Shown: piece after piece, positions 6,922 through 14,599 of the stretch
Numbering within the stretch: position 1 is the stretch's first letter
Layout of the letters: every line of letters starts with the position of its first letter
Source: Methylotenera sp.
GTDB lineage: Bacteria > Pseudomonadota > Gammaproteobacteria > Burkholderiales > Methylophilaceae
Length of the DNA stretch: 39,544 bases
Reading direction: 5' to 3'
NCBI GenBank assembly: GCA_025359405.1
Contig: JANYGD010000084.1
Location: 1 to 39,544 of the forward strand
Made by a program: the position numbers and the translations under genes
The notes under the pieces: model-generated
Database searches by the model: none
What the model was told of the DNA's origin: nothing
Seen by the model: only the letters and a program-made list of their open reading frames with translations

Positions 6922-7557
6922 TTATTTACCGTGAGCGATTTTTGTGATTTCAGCAGCAGAAGCAGCTGGATCAGCAGCGCCGTAGATAGCAGCACCAGCA
7001 ACAATGATTGAAGCGCCAGCATCACGTACTTGGCCAGCTGTAGCCGCTTTTACGCCACCAGCAACTGAGATATCAACGCCTAATTTTAAACCAGCAACCA
7101 TTGCCAAATCGCTAAATGGTGTTTGACCTGCTGCTTGTTGATCTAAACCTGTGTGCACGCCAATGATGTGCGCGCCCAATTTAGCCACTTCACGCGTACG
7201 CGCTTCTTTATCAGCCACGTTGATTAAGTCAACTTGTGCTTTTTTGCCGTATTTGTTTGCAACATCGATAATGCCTTTGATTGTACCAATATCAGCACAG
7301 CCTAACACTGTACAAATATCTGCACCGGCTTTGTAGAATGGCTCAGCTTCATAGTAGCCAGCGTCCATTGTTTTTAAATCAACTAAAATTTTGTTATTTG
7401 GGAATTTTGCACGTAATGTTTCAAGCATTTTGATACCGTTATGCTTAATGCATGGTGTACCAATTTCCAAGATATCTACGTGTGGTGCAACTGCAGTTGC
7501 TAATGCAACGGTTGCGTCAAAATCTAATGAATCTAATGCCATTTGGGTCATTGCCAT
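6922..7557 (-). CDS. hxlA: 3-hexulose-6-phosphate synthase (HPS)
   Basis: The 211-residue protein is a TIM-barrel of the orotidine-monophosphate-decarboxylase suprafamily. It has the D-x-K-x-x-D active-site motif in 'ILVDLKTMDAGYYEAEPFY' (D60, K62, D65), 'EIGTPCIKHNG' near residue 31, and 'DISVAGGVKAATAGQV' at the phosphate site. It condenses formaldehyde with ribulose 5-phosphate, the entry reaction of the RuMP cycle, in the cytoplasm. GGAG lies upstream of the ATG at 7557. A candidate promoter lies about 85 bases upstream of the start and a terminator-like hairpin follows the gene, fitting a strongly expressed gene with its own transcript. Hexuloisomerase is next downstream. Confidence 0.95.
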   Translation of the reverse strand: MAMTQMALDSLDFDATVALATAVAPHVDILEIGTPCIKHNGIKMLETLRAKFPNNKILVDLKTMDAGYYEAEPFYKAGADICTVLGCADIGTIKGIIDVANKYGKKAQVDLINVADKEARTREVAKLGAHIIGVHTGLDQQAAGQTPFSDLAMVAGLKLGVDISVAGGVKAATAGQVRDAGASIIVAGAAIYGAADPAASAAEITKIAHGK

Positions 7558-7642
7558 GGTGTACTCTCCGATTAAAAATTTTATTAAACTTAATACTCAA
7601 AGCTAAAATACTTAAAGTAATTAATTAATTATTGATTGTAAC

Positions 7643-7670
7643 TATATAATTTAGCTACAAAATTTTACAA
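7643..7670 (-). promoter_or_regulatory. candidate sigma-70 promoter for hexulose phosphate synthase
   Basis: On the minus strand TTGTAA (7670-7665) and TATATA (7648-7643) are separated by 16 bases, upstream of hxlA in a strongly AT-rich 278-base gap. Transcription would begin near 7636, giving a leader of about 80 bases. Match is by eye; chance matches are common in AT-rich DNA. Confidence 0.4.
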
Positions 7671-7835
7671 CTAAATCGTTTTGTTAATTGCCCTAGAAGC
7701 TAAGTTCTAATTGGCGTTTAACGAATTTGAAGCTGGACCCTCAATCTTAAGTGCCCAGCTTATTGTTGTCAATGTTAAACCGCAAATATTACAACTTAGT
7801 TACGGTTTAATGCAATTTTCTATATGACTAGAAAT

Positions 7836-8786
7836 TTACAGTCTTGCGGCTAAAGCCACTTCTAGCTTGATTTGGTCAGCTACAAAACCGCGAATACCTT
7901 CGGCCAATTTTTCGGTCGCCATTGCGTCTTGGTTCAATTCAAAGCGGAACTCTTCTTCTGTCATTCTGGCTGGTGGTGCAGATTTTGCGCCGCCATCCTT
8001 CAACACACGAACCAAAGTACCTTCCGTCGCGGCTAAATCTTGCAACAAGTTGGGTGATACGGTTAAGCGATCGCAACCAGCAAGCGCTATCAACTCGCCC
8101 GTGTTACGAAATGATGCGCCCATAACCACGGTTTTAAAGCCATGCTCTTTATAGAATGCATAAATGTTGCGCACTGAAACTACGCCCGGGTCAGTTTCTT
8201 GTGTGTAAGTTTCGCCCGTTTTAGCTTTGTACCAATCTAAAATACGGCCAACAAAAGGTGAAATCAAAAATACGCCAGCTTCAGCACAGGCGCGGGCTTG
8301 GCCAAAACCGAATAGCAATGTGAGGTTACAATTGATGCCTTCTTTTTCTAAAATTTCGCCGGCCTTAACGCCTTCCCAAGTTGAGGCTAGTTTAATCAAC
8401 ACGCGATCTTTACCCACGCCAGAATCTTGATATAGCTTGATTAATTTACGACCTTTTGCCACCATTTTTTCCACGTTAAATGACAAGCGCGCGTCTACTT
8501 CGGTCGAAATACGGCCTGGCACTACTTTAGTGATTTCTAAACCAATCAGCACGGCTAATTTGTCGGCTGCGTTTTCAATTTGTGCTTCTTTGCTACCGCC
8601 CAATTTTTTGGCGTGCGCAATAGAGTCATCAATCAAATGCGCGTATTGCAGCAATGTGCTGGCTTTAAGTAATAATGATGGATTAGTTGTCGCATCCACG
8701 GGTTTAACGGTTTTAATCGCTTCTACGTCGCCTGTGTCGGCCACGATTGTGGTCATGCTTTTGAGCTGATCTAATAAATTTGCCAT
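7836..8786 (-). CDS. tal: transaldolase
   Basis: The 316-residue protein is a TalB-type transaldolase: '[15 protein letters not shown]' near residue 29, and '[16 protein letters not shown]', in which the Schiff-base lysine is K132 as in E. coli TalB. '[18 protein letters not shown]', '[12 protein letters not shown]' and '[11 protein letters not shown]' follow, all in the usual order and spacing. It moves dihydroxyacetone units between sugar phosphates and here most likely regenerates ribulose 5-phosphate for the RuMP cycle. A strong AGGAGG Shine-Dalgarno sequence lies six to seven bases before the ATG. It sits upstream of hxlA on the same strand, 278 bases away, and probably has its own promoter. 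Confidence 0.95.
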   Translation of the reverse strand: MANLLDQLKSMTTIVADTGDVEAIKTVKPVDATTNPSLLLKASTLLQYAHLIDDSIAHAKKLGGSKEAQIENAADKLAVLIGLEITKVVPGRISTEVDARLSFNVEKMVAKGRKLIKLYQDSGVGKDRVLIKLASTWEGVKAGEILEKEGINCNLTLLFGFGQARACAEAGVFLISPFVGRILDWYKAKTGETYTQETDPGVVSVRNIYAFYKEHGFKTVVMGASFRNTGELIALAGCDRLTVSPNLLQDLAATEGTLVRVLKDGGAKSAPPARMTEEEFRFELNQDAMATEKLAEGIRGFVADQIKLEVALAARL

Positions 8787-8837
8787 TGCATCCTCCTAAA
8801 TAATTTAACAAAATTCTTATTGAAATTCAGACCGAGT

Positions 8838-8864
8838 ATTGTATCCCAAAATTTTTATTTTCAA
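8838..8864 (-). promoter_or_regulatory. candidate promoter for transaldolase
   Basis: On the minus strand TTGAAA (8864-8859) and TACAAT (8843-8838) are separated by 15 bases, a little short of the ideal 16-18, in the 88-base gap between the CitG-like gene and tal. The AT-rich spacer and good -10 box make it plausible. Confidence 0.35.
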
Positions 8865-8874
8865 TACGTCTTGC

Positions 8875-9702
8875 TTACATTAGCGCATGTAAAAGCAAAG
8901 TCGCCACGGTTAAATCAGCGCTGGTACCGGGGTTAAGGCCACGTTTTTTAAGTGCACTATCAAACCCTAATAAAGCGGTTTGATAATTTTTTGGATTGTA
9001 AGCCTTTAAAAATTCTTCTTCGTGCGCAATGGCTTCGTTCTGCACCAAACCAGCAATCGTGTCGCCGTATTTGCGAGTAATATGACTATCCTTAAATTTC
9101 GCCATATAATGCAAATGCGCCGCCGTTGTAGCCCAAGCGGGGCGCTGCCATAGTGCAAATGCATGCTGATAACACGCCAAACCATCCAAAACATCAGAAA
9201 AATTGTTGGTATATTGCTGCGCAATCATATCTCTGGAAGCCGCTTCCTGCATGGCTTGCAGCAAGGTGCAATTGGCGGGTTGATGCACGTCGTATTTGCT
9301 GCTACCCAAGCCAGCTGGGTTCGCCAAAGCGATCGCCTTAAAGGTATCGTCCGCGTCTTTTTGTGTAGTATTGGCCAATACGCCAAAAAGCTTGGTCAAA
9401 TAATAAGTTTTGTCACCCACTATCAAAGCCGCGTGGATCAAGGGCGCACACAATAAAATGATGCCCAAATTTGTGTTCAAACCCACCAAGTCTTGTGTGG
9501 CTTGCACGCTCGCAAAAATACGCTCCCCCAAACCCAAATTGGGTTGAGTAATAACTTCCGAAACGACTTCTGCACTTTTAATTAAATCTTGCACCGTCAT
9601 ACCGTGACCATCGGCAAAAATGTGCACATTACCGGGCTTGAGTGCCTCAAGCTCTGCCATACAAGCGGCTTTGAAGGTTGCTGCTAGTTGTTGAGAATTC
9701 AT
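8875..9702 (-). CDS. CitG/MdcB-like triphosphoribosyl-transferase family protein of the H4MPT cluster
   Basis: The 275-residue protein opens with 'CMAELEALKPGNVHIFADGHGM', the CitG-family signature in which a KPGNVH loop is followed by an Asp-rich site. It continues with 'LGLGERIFASVQATQDLVGLNTNLGIILLCAPL', also typical. Classical CitG makes the ribosylated precursor of citrate lyase's prosthetic group from ATP and dephospho-CoA. No citrate or malonate lyase genes are near. It is the last gene of the mptG-mtdB-ATP-grasp-mch-RimK run and overlaps the RimK-like gene by four bases, so a role in H4MPT synthesis is likely. Because the family forms an alpha-ribosyl bond, it is a candidate for adding the alpha-ribofuranosyl phosphate of H4MPT. 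That is inference. Confidence 0.75.
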   Translation of the reverse strand: MNSQQLAATFKAACMAELEALKPGNVHIFADGHGMTVQDLIKSAEVVSEVITQPNLGLGERIFASVQATQDLVGLNTNLGIILLCAPLIHAALIVGDKTYYLTKLFGVLANTTQKDADDTFKAIALANPAGLGSSKYDVHQPANCTLLQAMQEAASRDMIAQQYTNNFSDVLDGLACYQHAFALWQRPAWATTAAHLHYMAKFKDSHITRKYGDTIAGLVQNEAIAHEEEFLKAYNPKNYQTALLGFDSALKKRGLNPGTSADLTVATLLLHALM

Positions 9703-10550
9703 ATTTTGCTTAAAAAATCATCTGTTAAAGTTTGCGCAATATTCACTGAAGTAACGCTCTGCAGGCCGCGCCAGGCTGGGATGCTATTCACTTCTAACAC
9801 CCACAATTTTCCATCTTTACCGCGAATCACATCCACACCGCAATAAGTAATGTCTAGCGCTGATGAGGCTTGCAGGGCGATTGTAAATACGTCTGCTTCC
9901 AGTGTCTTTTCGCATTTTGCGCCTTGCGCCACATTGTGCAACCAAGTTTCGCCAGTGCGCCGCATGGCTGCAACTACTTGATTATTCACTACAAACACAC
10001 GGTAATCGTACGGTGCTTCTATAAACCGCTGCAAGTAAAACACACCATCCACAAACACATCCATTGGCACTGGTGGTTTAAGTTTATCCACTAGCCGCAC
10101 GCCCGTGCCCTGCGAGCCAAATAGAGGCTTAATCACCAGCTGACCTTGTGTTCGAGTAATGTCATGAGCTTTTTGCCTTGATTCGCACACCCAAGTGCGT
10201 GGCGTTTCGATGCCATTTTGCTGCAACAAAAAACTGGTCATGGCCTTATCAACAGTGCGCTCAATCACTCTGCCATCGTTATAAATAAATACTCCTAGCG
10301 CTTTCAGCATGTGCAAAATATTCAAGCGCGTAGTAATTTGTTGTAGCGTTCCGCCAGCAATGCCGCGCACAAAAGCGGCTTTTGGAAGTGCACCAAAATG
10401 TGGGATTTTTATATGAGGTTTATCGTTAGAAAGGTCAATTACACAATCTTTCAAAGACACAAAAACCGCTTCTACACCTCGCACTGCAAAAGCTTGTTTT
10501 AGTTGCTCGCCATGCCAGCCCGCGTCATCTGTAAAAATTGGAATTTGCAT
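9699..10550 (-). CDS. RimK-like ATP-grasp ligase of the H4MPT cluster (MptN-like)
   Basis: The 283-residue protein resembles RimK-type alpha-L-glutamate ligases. It has an N-terminal domain to about 90, then 'RVIERTVDKAMTSFLLQ' and 'LVIKPLFGSQGTGVRLV' (ATP-binding loop, about 138-154). 'YDYRVFVVNNQVVAAMRR' and 'LWVLEVNSIPAWRGLQ' supply the metal-binding residues. In some methanogens MptN adds glutamate to H4MPT, while others form poly-glutamate chains on related cofactors. The bacterial enzyme may add glutamate to the pterin or to methylofuran; the sequence does not decide. Its ATG overlaps the mch stop by one base (TAATG) and its end overlaps the CitG-like gene by four, so it is embedded in the operon. 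Confidence 0.78.
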   Translation of the reverse strand: MQIPIFTDDAGWHGEQLKQAFAVRGVEAVFVSLKDCVIDLSNDKPHIKIPHFGALPKAAFVRGIAGGTLQQITTRLNILHMLKALGVFIYNDGRVIERTVDKAMTSFLLQQNGIETPRTWVCESRQKAHDITRTQGQLVIKPLFGSQGTGVRLVDKLKPPVPMDVFVDGVFYLQRFIEAPYDYRVFVVNNQVVAAMRRTGETWLHNVAQGAKCEKTLEADVFTIALQASSALDITYCGVDVIRGKDGKLWVLEVNSIPAWRGLQSVTSVNIAQTLTDDFLSKI

Positions 10551-11521
10551 TAGTTGTTAAAAGATTTTTCAATCAAATCTTGGCTAAACTCGCCGCCGGC
10601 AAAGCTATTATTCGTCTCAAGGTTAGTAATCAGTACTTTCGCTGGTGAAAATAATAGTGGGTCGATTTGATAAAAATCCATATTGTAAGATTTGAATACT
10701 TCCGCAAAGGTTTTTCCGTAATCTTTTGAAGCGCAGCTTGGCAATTCTCGTGCTAATTTCTTGGCTTCATCGTCGCTGCAATTTACGTTTAACGCGACAA
10801 ATCCGCCAAATAAAATCGCGTCGTTGCTACGCCCCATTGCTGTCATAAAATCTTTAGAAACGGGTGGTAATAATGCTTCACCGCTTCCACTCACTATTTG
10901 CGTTAATGGAAAATGCAGCGTATGCGCCTTATGCAGCGCTACTTCTAGCACGCGCGCCACAATTTGCACTAGGCCTGAAACAGAGGTGGTTGGGGTTAAA
11001 ATAAAAGTAAGGTTTACAGCAGCAACACCAGTATCGCGCGCGACTTTTTCAATAATTTCCACAGGCGGGATTTTGTCTGTCTCTAGCACCAACACGGTTT
11101 TTTGCGTGTTGTCTTTATAGTTGAGTTCTTTAAATAATTCTTCGCGCTGGGCGATTGCTCTGGCTGGTCCGCTACCGAGCGAAAAAAACTTTTCATGGCT
11201 TAGCGCCCAGCCCGCATATTGGCTGCCAAGGCAGGCCAATACTGGGTTTTTAGCCTGCACGTTAATACTTAATGGCCAATCTTTAAAATTCGAATTGTTA
11301 TTAAGCTCTATTTTTCCTAAACCGCCCATGCAAATTTCCGCAATCAGGCGTCCCGCCTCAGCGCTGCCTTTATGTTGAATGCCTGCGTCAACAATAGTCG
11401 CGCCCGTTGCATGCTTCGAAACGCCAATATTTAGGCTATTTGCTTGCGAAATAAGTGTTTCGACTAATGGCTGGGTAAGCGCATTAATACTAGGCCATAG
11501 GCAAGTGTCTAGTTTTATCAT
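10550..11521 (-). CDS. mch: methenyltetrahydromethanopterin cyclohydrolase
   Basis: The 323-residue protein has the length and motifs of bacterial Mch: 'GATIVDAGIQHKGSAEAGRL' at about 40-59, 'ACLGSQYAGWALS' at about 97-109, 'SGPARAIAQREELF' at about 117-130, and 'ILFGGFVALNVNCSD'. It hydrolyses methenyl-H4MPT to N5-formyl-H4MPT in the cytoplasmic formaldehyde-oxidation pathway, acting after MtdB, whose gene lies two genes upstream. The formyl group would then pass to the Fhc complex, not encoded here. The mch start lies inside the end of the upstream ATP-grasp gene (32-base overlap in another frame), which suggests translational coupling. Confidence 0.95.
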   Translation of the reverse strand: MIKLDTCLWPSINALTQPLVETLISQANSLNIGVSKHATGATIVDAGIQHKGSAEAGRLIAEICMGGLGKIELNNNSNFKDWPLSINVQAKNPVLACLGSQYAGWALSHEKFFSLGSGPARAIAQREELFKELNYKDNTQKTVLVLETDKIPPVEIIEKVARDTGVAAVNLTFILTPTTSVSGLVQIVARVLEVALHKAHTLHFPLTQIVSGSGEALLPPVSKDFMTAMGRSNDAILFGGFVALNVNCSDDEAKKLARELPSCASKDYGKTFAEVFKSYNMDFYQIDPLLFSPAKVLITNLETNNSFAGGEFSQDLIEKSFNN

Positions 11522-12605
11522 TCAGCATTTCTCTTAATTTTTTTGCGCGTTGTTGCACCAAAACATGTGCCGCTTCTGCATTTTCTGCCTGCGCTAGCAC
11601 ACTACAGATAGGTGTATTTTGAGAGATTTTAACACTAGATGCTTCGCCTTCCGCGCTTGGGATATCTGTCACCCAATCTGGCCAAGTGAAGTCTGCTGCA
11701 CTTCCTAAGTCATCGTCCGCGTACAAAATAAGTTGTGCATTTGATGTGTTCGCTTGCGGCTTAAAATCTATCAACTTGCCCGCGCAGCCTTCTAAATGTA
11801 AGTGAAGCAGGTTTTCGTACAAGTGAAATGTCGCGCTTAATCTTGGGTTGAGCTCCAAAATCCACAATGTTTCGCCGTCCAAAATGGCATCCAAATTATT
11901 GAGCCCACGCAAATTTAAGGCGCTCGTGAGTTGTTGCGCAGCATGCTTAAAGGTCGCACAAATATTGGGCTGCAGAGCAATAGCGCCAACCGCGCCCGCA
12001 AATCGATACGGCATTTCATTTGTAGGAGCAACCAATTGCTGATTAAAGTCAATTGTTTGCGCAGATTTTCCATCCGCCACAAACAGCATAGATATTGACG
12101 TTCCAGCAACTTTACGCTGAAAATAATTCCCTATTTTTGCCTGTTCAGCAGGCCGAATATGCATACCTCCCGAACCGCCAATTTTCTTTGCAAGCCAGTT
12201 ACTAGGAGCTTCTGGCAGCGCTAAACGTACTTCAGGATGCGTAATTTTTAAGTCATCCAGTAACTTAAAAAAATTAATATCTTTCGCTCTTTTCAGCACT
12301 TCTGGTGCATTACCCAAAAGCGGAACGCGTTCTGCCACCCAAGCTAGCAAATCCGATGCATTATCAAACAAACTGCCGTACAAAAAACCGTCAACATCCA
12401 CTAAATTAATGCTGGAAAAAATGCGCTTAAAATCATTTTCATCGACACCGTTTTCATGCATTTTTAGCTTGAAAGTTTGTATAGTTACGCGCTGTGTATC
12501 CTCATCTGCAAAGGCATCCAGCGCAATCACCTCGTAACCGCATGCCACTGCGGCTCGCGCATATCCACGCGCAGAAGGTGCCGCAATAATGAATTTTTTG
12601 CTCAC
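11490..12605 (-). CDS. ATP-grasp protein of the H4MPT cluster, function unproven
   Basis: The 371-residue protein begins 'KKFIIAAPSARGYARAAVACGYEVIALDAFADEDT', a Rossmann-like start typical of a family of predicted ATP-grasp enzymes found in methylotroph C1 clusters and archaea. 'NWLAKKIGGSGGMHI' (about 145-160) is the nucleotide-binding loop and 'TLWILELNPRLSATFHLYE' (about 248-266) the metal-binding region. About 100 extra residues follow the core. The substrate is unknown; ligation of an amino acid to the pterin or to methylofuran is possible. It lies five bases after mtdB and overlaps mch by 32 bases, so it is co-transcribed with the two main H4MPT enzymes. Confidence 0.75.
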   Translation of the reverse strand: MSKKFIIAAPSARGYARAAVACGYEVIALDAFADEDTQRVTIQTFKLKMHENGVDENDFKRIFSSINLVDVDGFLYGSLFDNASDLLAWVAERVPLLGNAPEVLKRAKDINFFKLLDDLKITHPEVRLALPEAPSNWLAKKIGGSGGMHIRPAEQAKIGNYFQRKVAGTSISMLFVADGKSAQTIDFNQQLVAPTNEMPYRFAGAVGAIALQPNICATFKHAAQQLTSALNLRGLNNLDAILDGETLWILELNPRLSATFHLYENLLHLHLEGCAGKLIDFKPQANTSNAQLILYADDDLGSAADFTWPDWVTDIPSAEGEASSVKISQNTPICSVLAQAENAEAAHVLVQQRAKKLREMLNDKTRHLPMA

Positions 12606-12610
12606 AAAAC

Positions 12611-13516
12611 TTAAACCAAACTACGCGCCATTTCAAATGCAGCCATAAACTCCAAATACAGCGGTTTATCCCTAGTTTTTTCGGGCACCAACATTTGTTT
12701 TAGTAGATTGTGTTGCGTCGTGTATTTCAAATTGCCAATCGCCAGCGCGCCAATGCCAAGCACGTGGCAACCCGAAATTTCGATGCCATCCATCATCACC
12801 TCCACACCCTCCGCGCCAGAAGGCGCTACCGCATTCACATCTACTATAATTTTTAAGGTTTTAGAATGCGCAATTTGCGCTGTCGAAATCACGCGCACAC
12901 CAGCTGCAGCCGCACACAATACAACATCCGCGCCATCGAGAGTCGCTTGTTTTGCGGCTTCTGTCATGCCGCCCACAAAGCCGATATTAGTACCGTAGCG
13001 CAGGTTGTAATCGCTAGCCTTATCACGCGCACTTTCAAGGCTTCTATGTGCCACCAATTGCACCTGTGCGCCTTGCCTAGCGGCAATTATCGCCGCGCAG
13101 CCTCCCACTGGGCCAGTTGCCCCAAAAATAGCGATTTTCTTGTCTTTTAGGTTGGTTTTAAAATGTCGACTCAGGTGAAAATCCACCTTGGCCAGCATCG
13201 CCGCGGCAGTAGTGAATGCACCAGAAGGATCTGTAAAGATAGAAACTTGAAATGGCGGAAACGTGGCTTTTTTAGCGGCTTCAAACATATCCATCGCCAA
13301 ATCGATATCGCGTCCGCCAATAAAAATGGCTTGGCGCTTTTGCCCGTTGGCACTGCGAGAAAAAATTGCATCTTGCACCAAACCTGTCACTTCGCCCAAG
13401 TTGACATTTACATACGGCATAATCTTGTCAAAACCCCCGTCATACGCCATGTTTACGTCAAACGGACTAGCGTTTTTGGTGGAAGTAAATAAATGTAAAA
13501 TTGAGACTTTTTCCAT
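12611..13516 (-). CDS. mtdB: NAD(P)-dependent methylene-tetrahydromethanopterin dehydrogenase
   Basis: The 301-residue protein has the bacterial Mtd start 'SPFDVNMAYDGGFDKIMPY' (family 'YDGG' motif). A Rossmann loop 'KKIAIFGATGPVGGCAA' lies at about 126-142, and 'VDVNAVAPSGAEGVEV' and 'HVLGIGALAIGNLKYTTQ' are near the C-terminus. It oxidises methylene-H4MPT to methenyl-H4MPT with NAD(P)+. Its position between mptG and the ATP-grasp/mch genes makes MtdB, the H4MPT-specific enzyme, more likely than MtdA, but cofactor choice cannot be proven by eye. Nine bases separate it from mptG, and five from the next gene. Confidence 0.9.
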   Translation of the reverse strand: MEKVSILHLFTSTKNASPFDVNMAYDGGFDKIMPYVNVNLGEVTGLVQDAIFSRSANGQKRQAIFIGGRDIDLAMDMFEAAKKATFPPFQVSIFTDPSGAFTTAAAMLAKVDFHLSRHFKTNLKDKKIAIFGATGPVGGCAAIIAARQGAQVQLVAHRSLESARDKASDYNLRYGTNIGFVGGMTEAAKQATLDGADVVLCAAAAGVRVISTAQIAHSKTLKIIVDVNAVAPSGAEGVEVMMDGIEISGCHVLGIGALAIGNLKYTTQHNLLKQMLVPEKTRDKPLYLEFMAAFEMARSLV

Positions 13517-13525
13517 TAAAATGGT

Positions 13526-14476
13526 CTACTTTCTTTCAATACGCGCGCCGTGATTATTACCTCGGCAAACATTAAAACTTAAATTTGATTTTCCCGCAAA
13601 CGCTTGCTGAACGTTAGTTCTCAGGCGGCTTGCCTTCGCTTCATTTTCTAAAATCGCAAATCCAGTCGGTCCCCAAGAGCTTTGTCCCACGCACGCCACA
13701 CCATTTTGCTGCAAATAATGCAAGACGCTAGCAACATCTTGGCTAGCGTAGCGCCCGCCTTGAATTGGCGCAAAATAATCGCCATTATAAGCCTGCAAAT
13801 CTGCCATACATGCACCAAATACCAATAAATCTGCGCGCTGCAACGCTGGCAACATGTACAGCATGACTAAATCGCGCAATTGATGTTGGGCAGGTTGCAG
13901 CCTAGTAAAAACCTGAGCCTCAGCCGCGCCATGCACACCCACATGCGCACTATCTTGCACTAATAATACACTCCAAGTCTCAGGGAAAATTTCGCGCGCG
14001 ATAAGTTTGGGTACTCCGTCCGCCTCAGCGCGCCCATTATCCACTAGGGCGCCGCCTTGCTCAAAGGCTGCAATACCAATACCAGAACGACTTCCGCGCT
14101 GTGCATGCATAGCGATTTGCGGAATCGTTAAGCTTAGTTCAAATAACGTATTTAACCCCGCGCCTATCGCCAATGCCATTTGCGTACCCGAACCCAAGCC
14201 TGCATGTTCGGGTATTGATTGCAAGATTTTGAGTGAAAAATTTTCTTCTATTTTAAGTGATTTAGCTATATTTTCGACGATTTTAGCTATATTTTCTCTA
14301 CAGTTAGCATCAATTAGTGTTTTTTCGCTTTTTGAAATTTCTATTTGCGTGCAGGGTGCGTCTATGCTTGCCCCCAGACTGCCAAACATACGCCCTGCAC
14401 TGCCATTCAAGTCAAAAAACCCCATGTGCAATCTGGCGGTGGTCGTTACCAATACTTTATCGCCGTTAATATTCAT
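13526..14476 (-). CDS. mptG: beta-ribofuranosylaminobenzene 5'-phosphate synthase
   Basis: The protein belongs to the GHMP-kinase-like fold. 'VTTTARLHMGFFDLNGSAG' marks the N-terminus, and 'PEHAGLGSGTQMALAIGAG' (about 85-105) is the Gly-rich loop. 'RGSRSGIGIAAFEQGGALVD' and 'VGQSSWGPTGFAI' follow, all typical of RFAP synthase. It condenses p-aminobenzoate with phosphoribosyl pyrophosphate, releasing CO2 and pyrophosphate, the first committed step of H4MPT synthesis. PabB is encoded about 10 kb away in the same window. The track adds 29 residues (start 14563) that run into the ppsA promoter region and are not family-like; I take ATG 14476, although it lacks a clear Shine-Dalgarno sequence. It heads the operon and is divergent from ppsA. 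Confidence 0.9.
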   Translation of the reverse strand: MNINGDKVLVTTTARLHMGFFDLNGSAGRMFGSLGASIDAPCTQIEISKSEKTLIDANCRENIAKIVENIAKSLKIEENFSLKILQSIPEHAGLGSGTQMALAIGAGLNTLFELSLTIPQIAMHAQRGSRSGIGIAAFEQGGALVDNGRAEADGVPKLIAREIFPETWSVLLVQDSAHVGVHGAAEAQVFTRLQPAQHQLRDLVMLYMLPALQRADLLVFGACMADLQAYNGDYFAPIQGGRYASQDVASVLHYLQQNGVACVGQSSWGPTGFAILENEAKASRLRTNVQQAFAGKSNLSFNVCRGNNHGARIERK

Positions 14477-14529
14477 ATTGATAGCTATTTTAACGCAAAC
14501 GCTCAGATTGGCGTGGCCATTAATGTAAC

Positions 14530-14558
14530 GTGACAAAAGCACGCTATTTTGGCAAAAT
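14530..14558 (+). promoter_or_regulatory. candidate promoter for ppsA
   Basis: GTGACA and CAAAAT are separated by 17 bases in the 123-base gap between divergent mptG and ppsA. The -10 box is only a fair match, so this is a tentative call. Confidence 0.3.
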
Positions 14559-14599
14559 GGCATATTAATTGGTGCACGGCAACATTTAAGGGATAAAGA

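Noticed and set aside
6825-7025. 66-residue minus-strand ORF between hxlB and hxlA
   Set aside because: It overlaps the hxlA end in another frame and runs through the terminator hairpin; no protein features.
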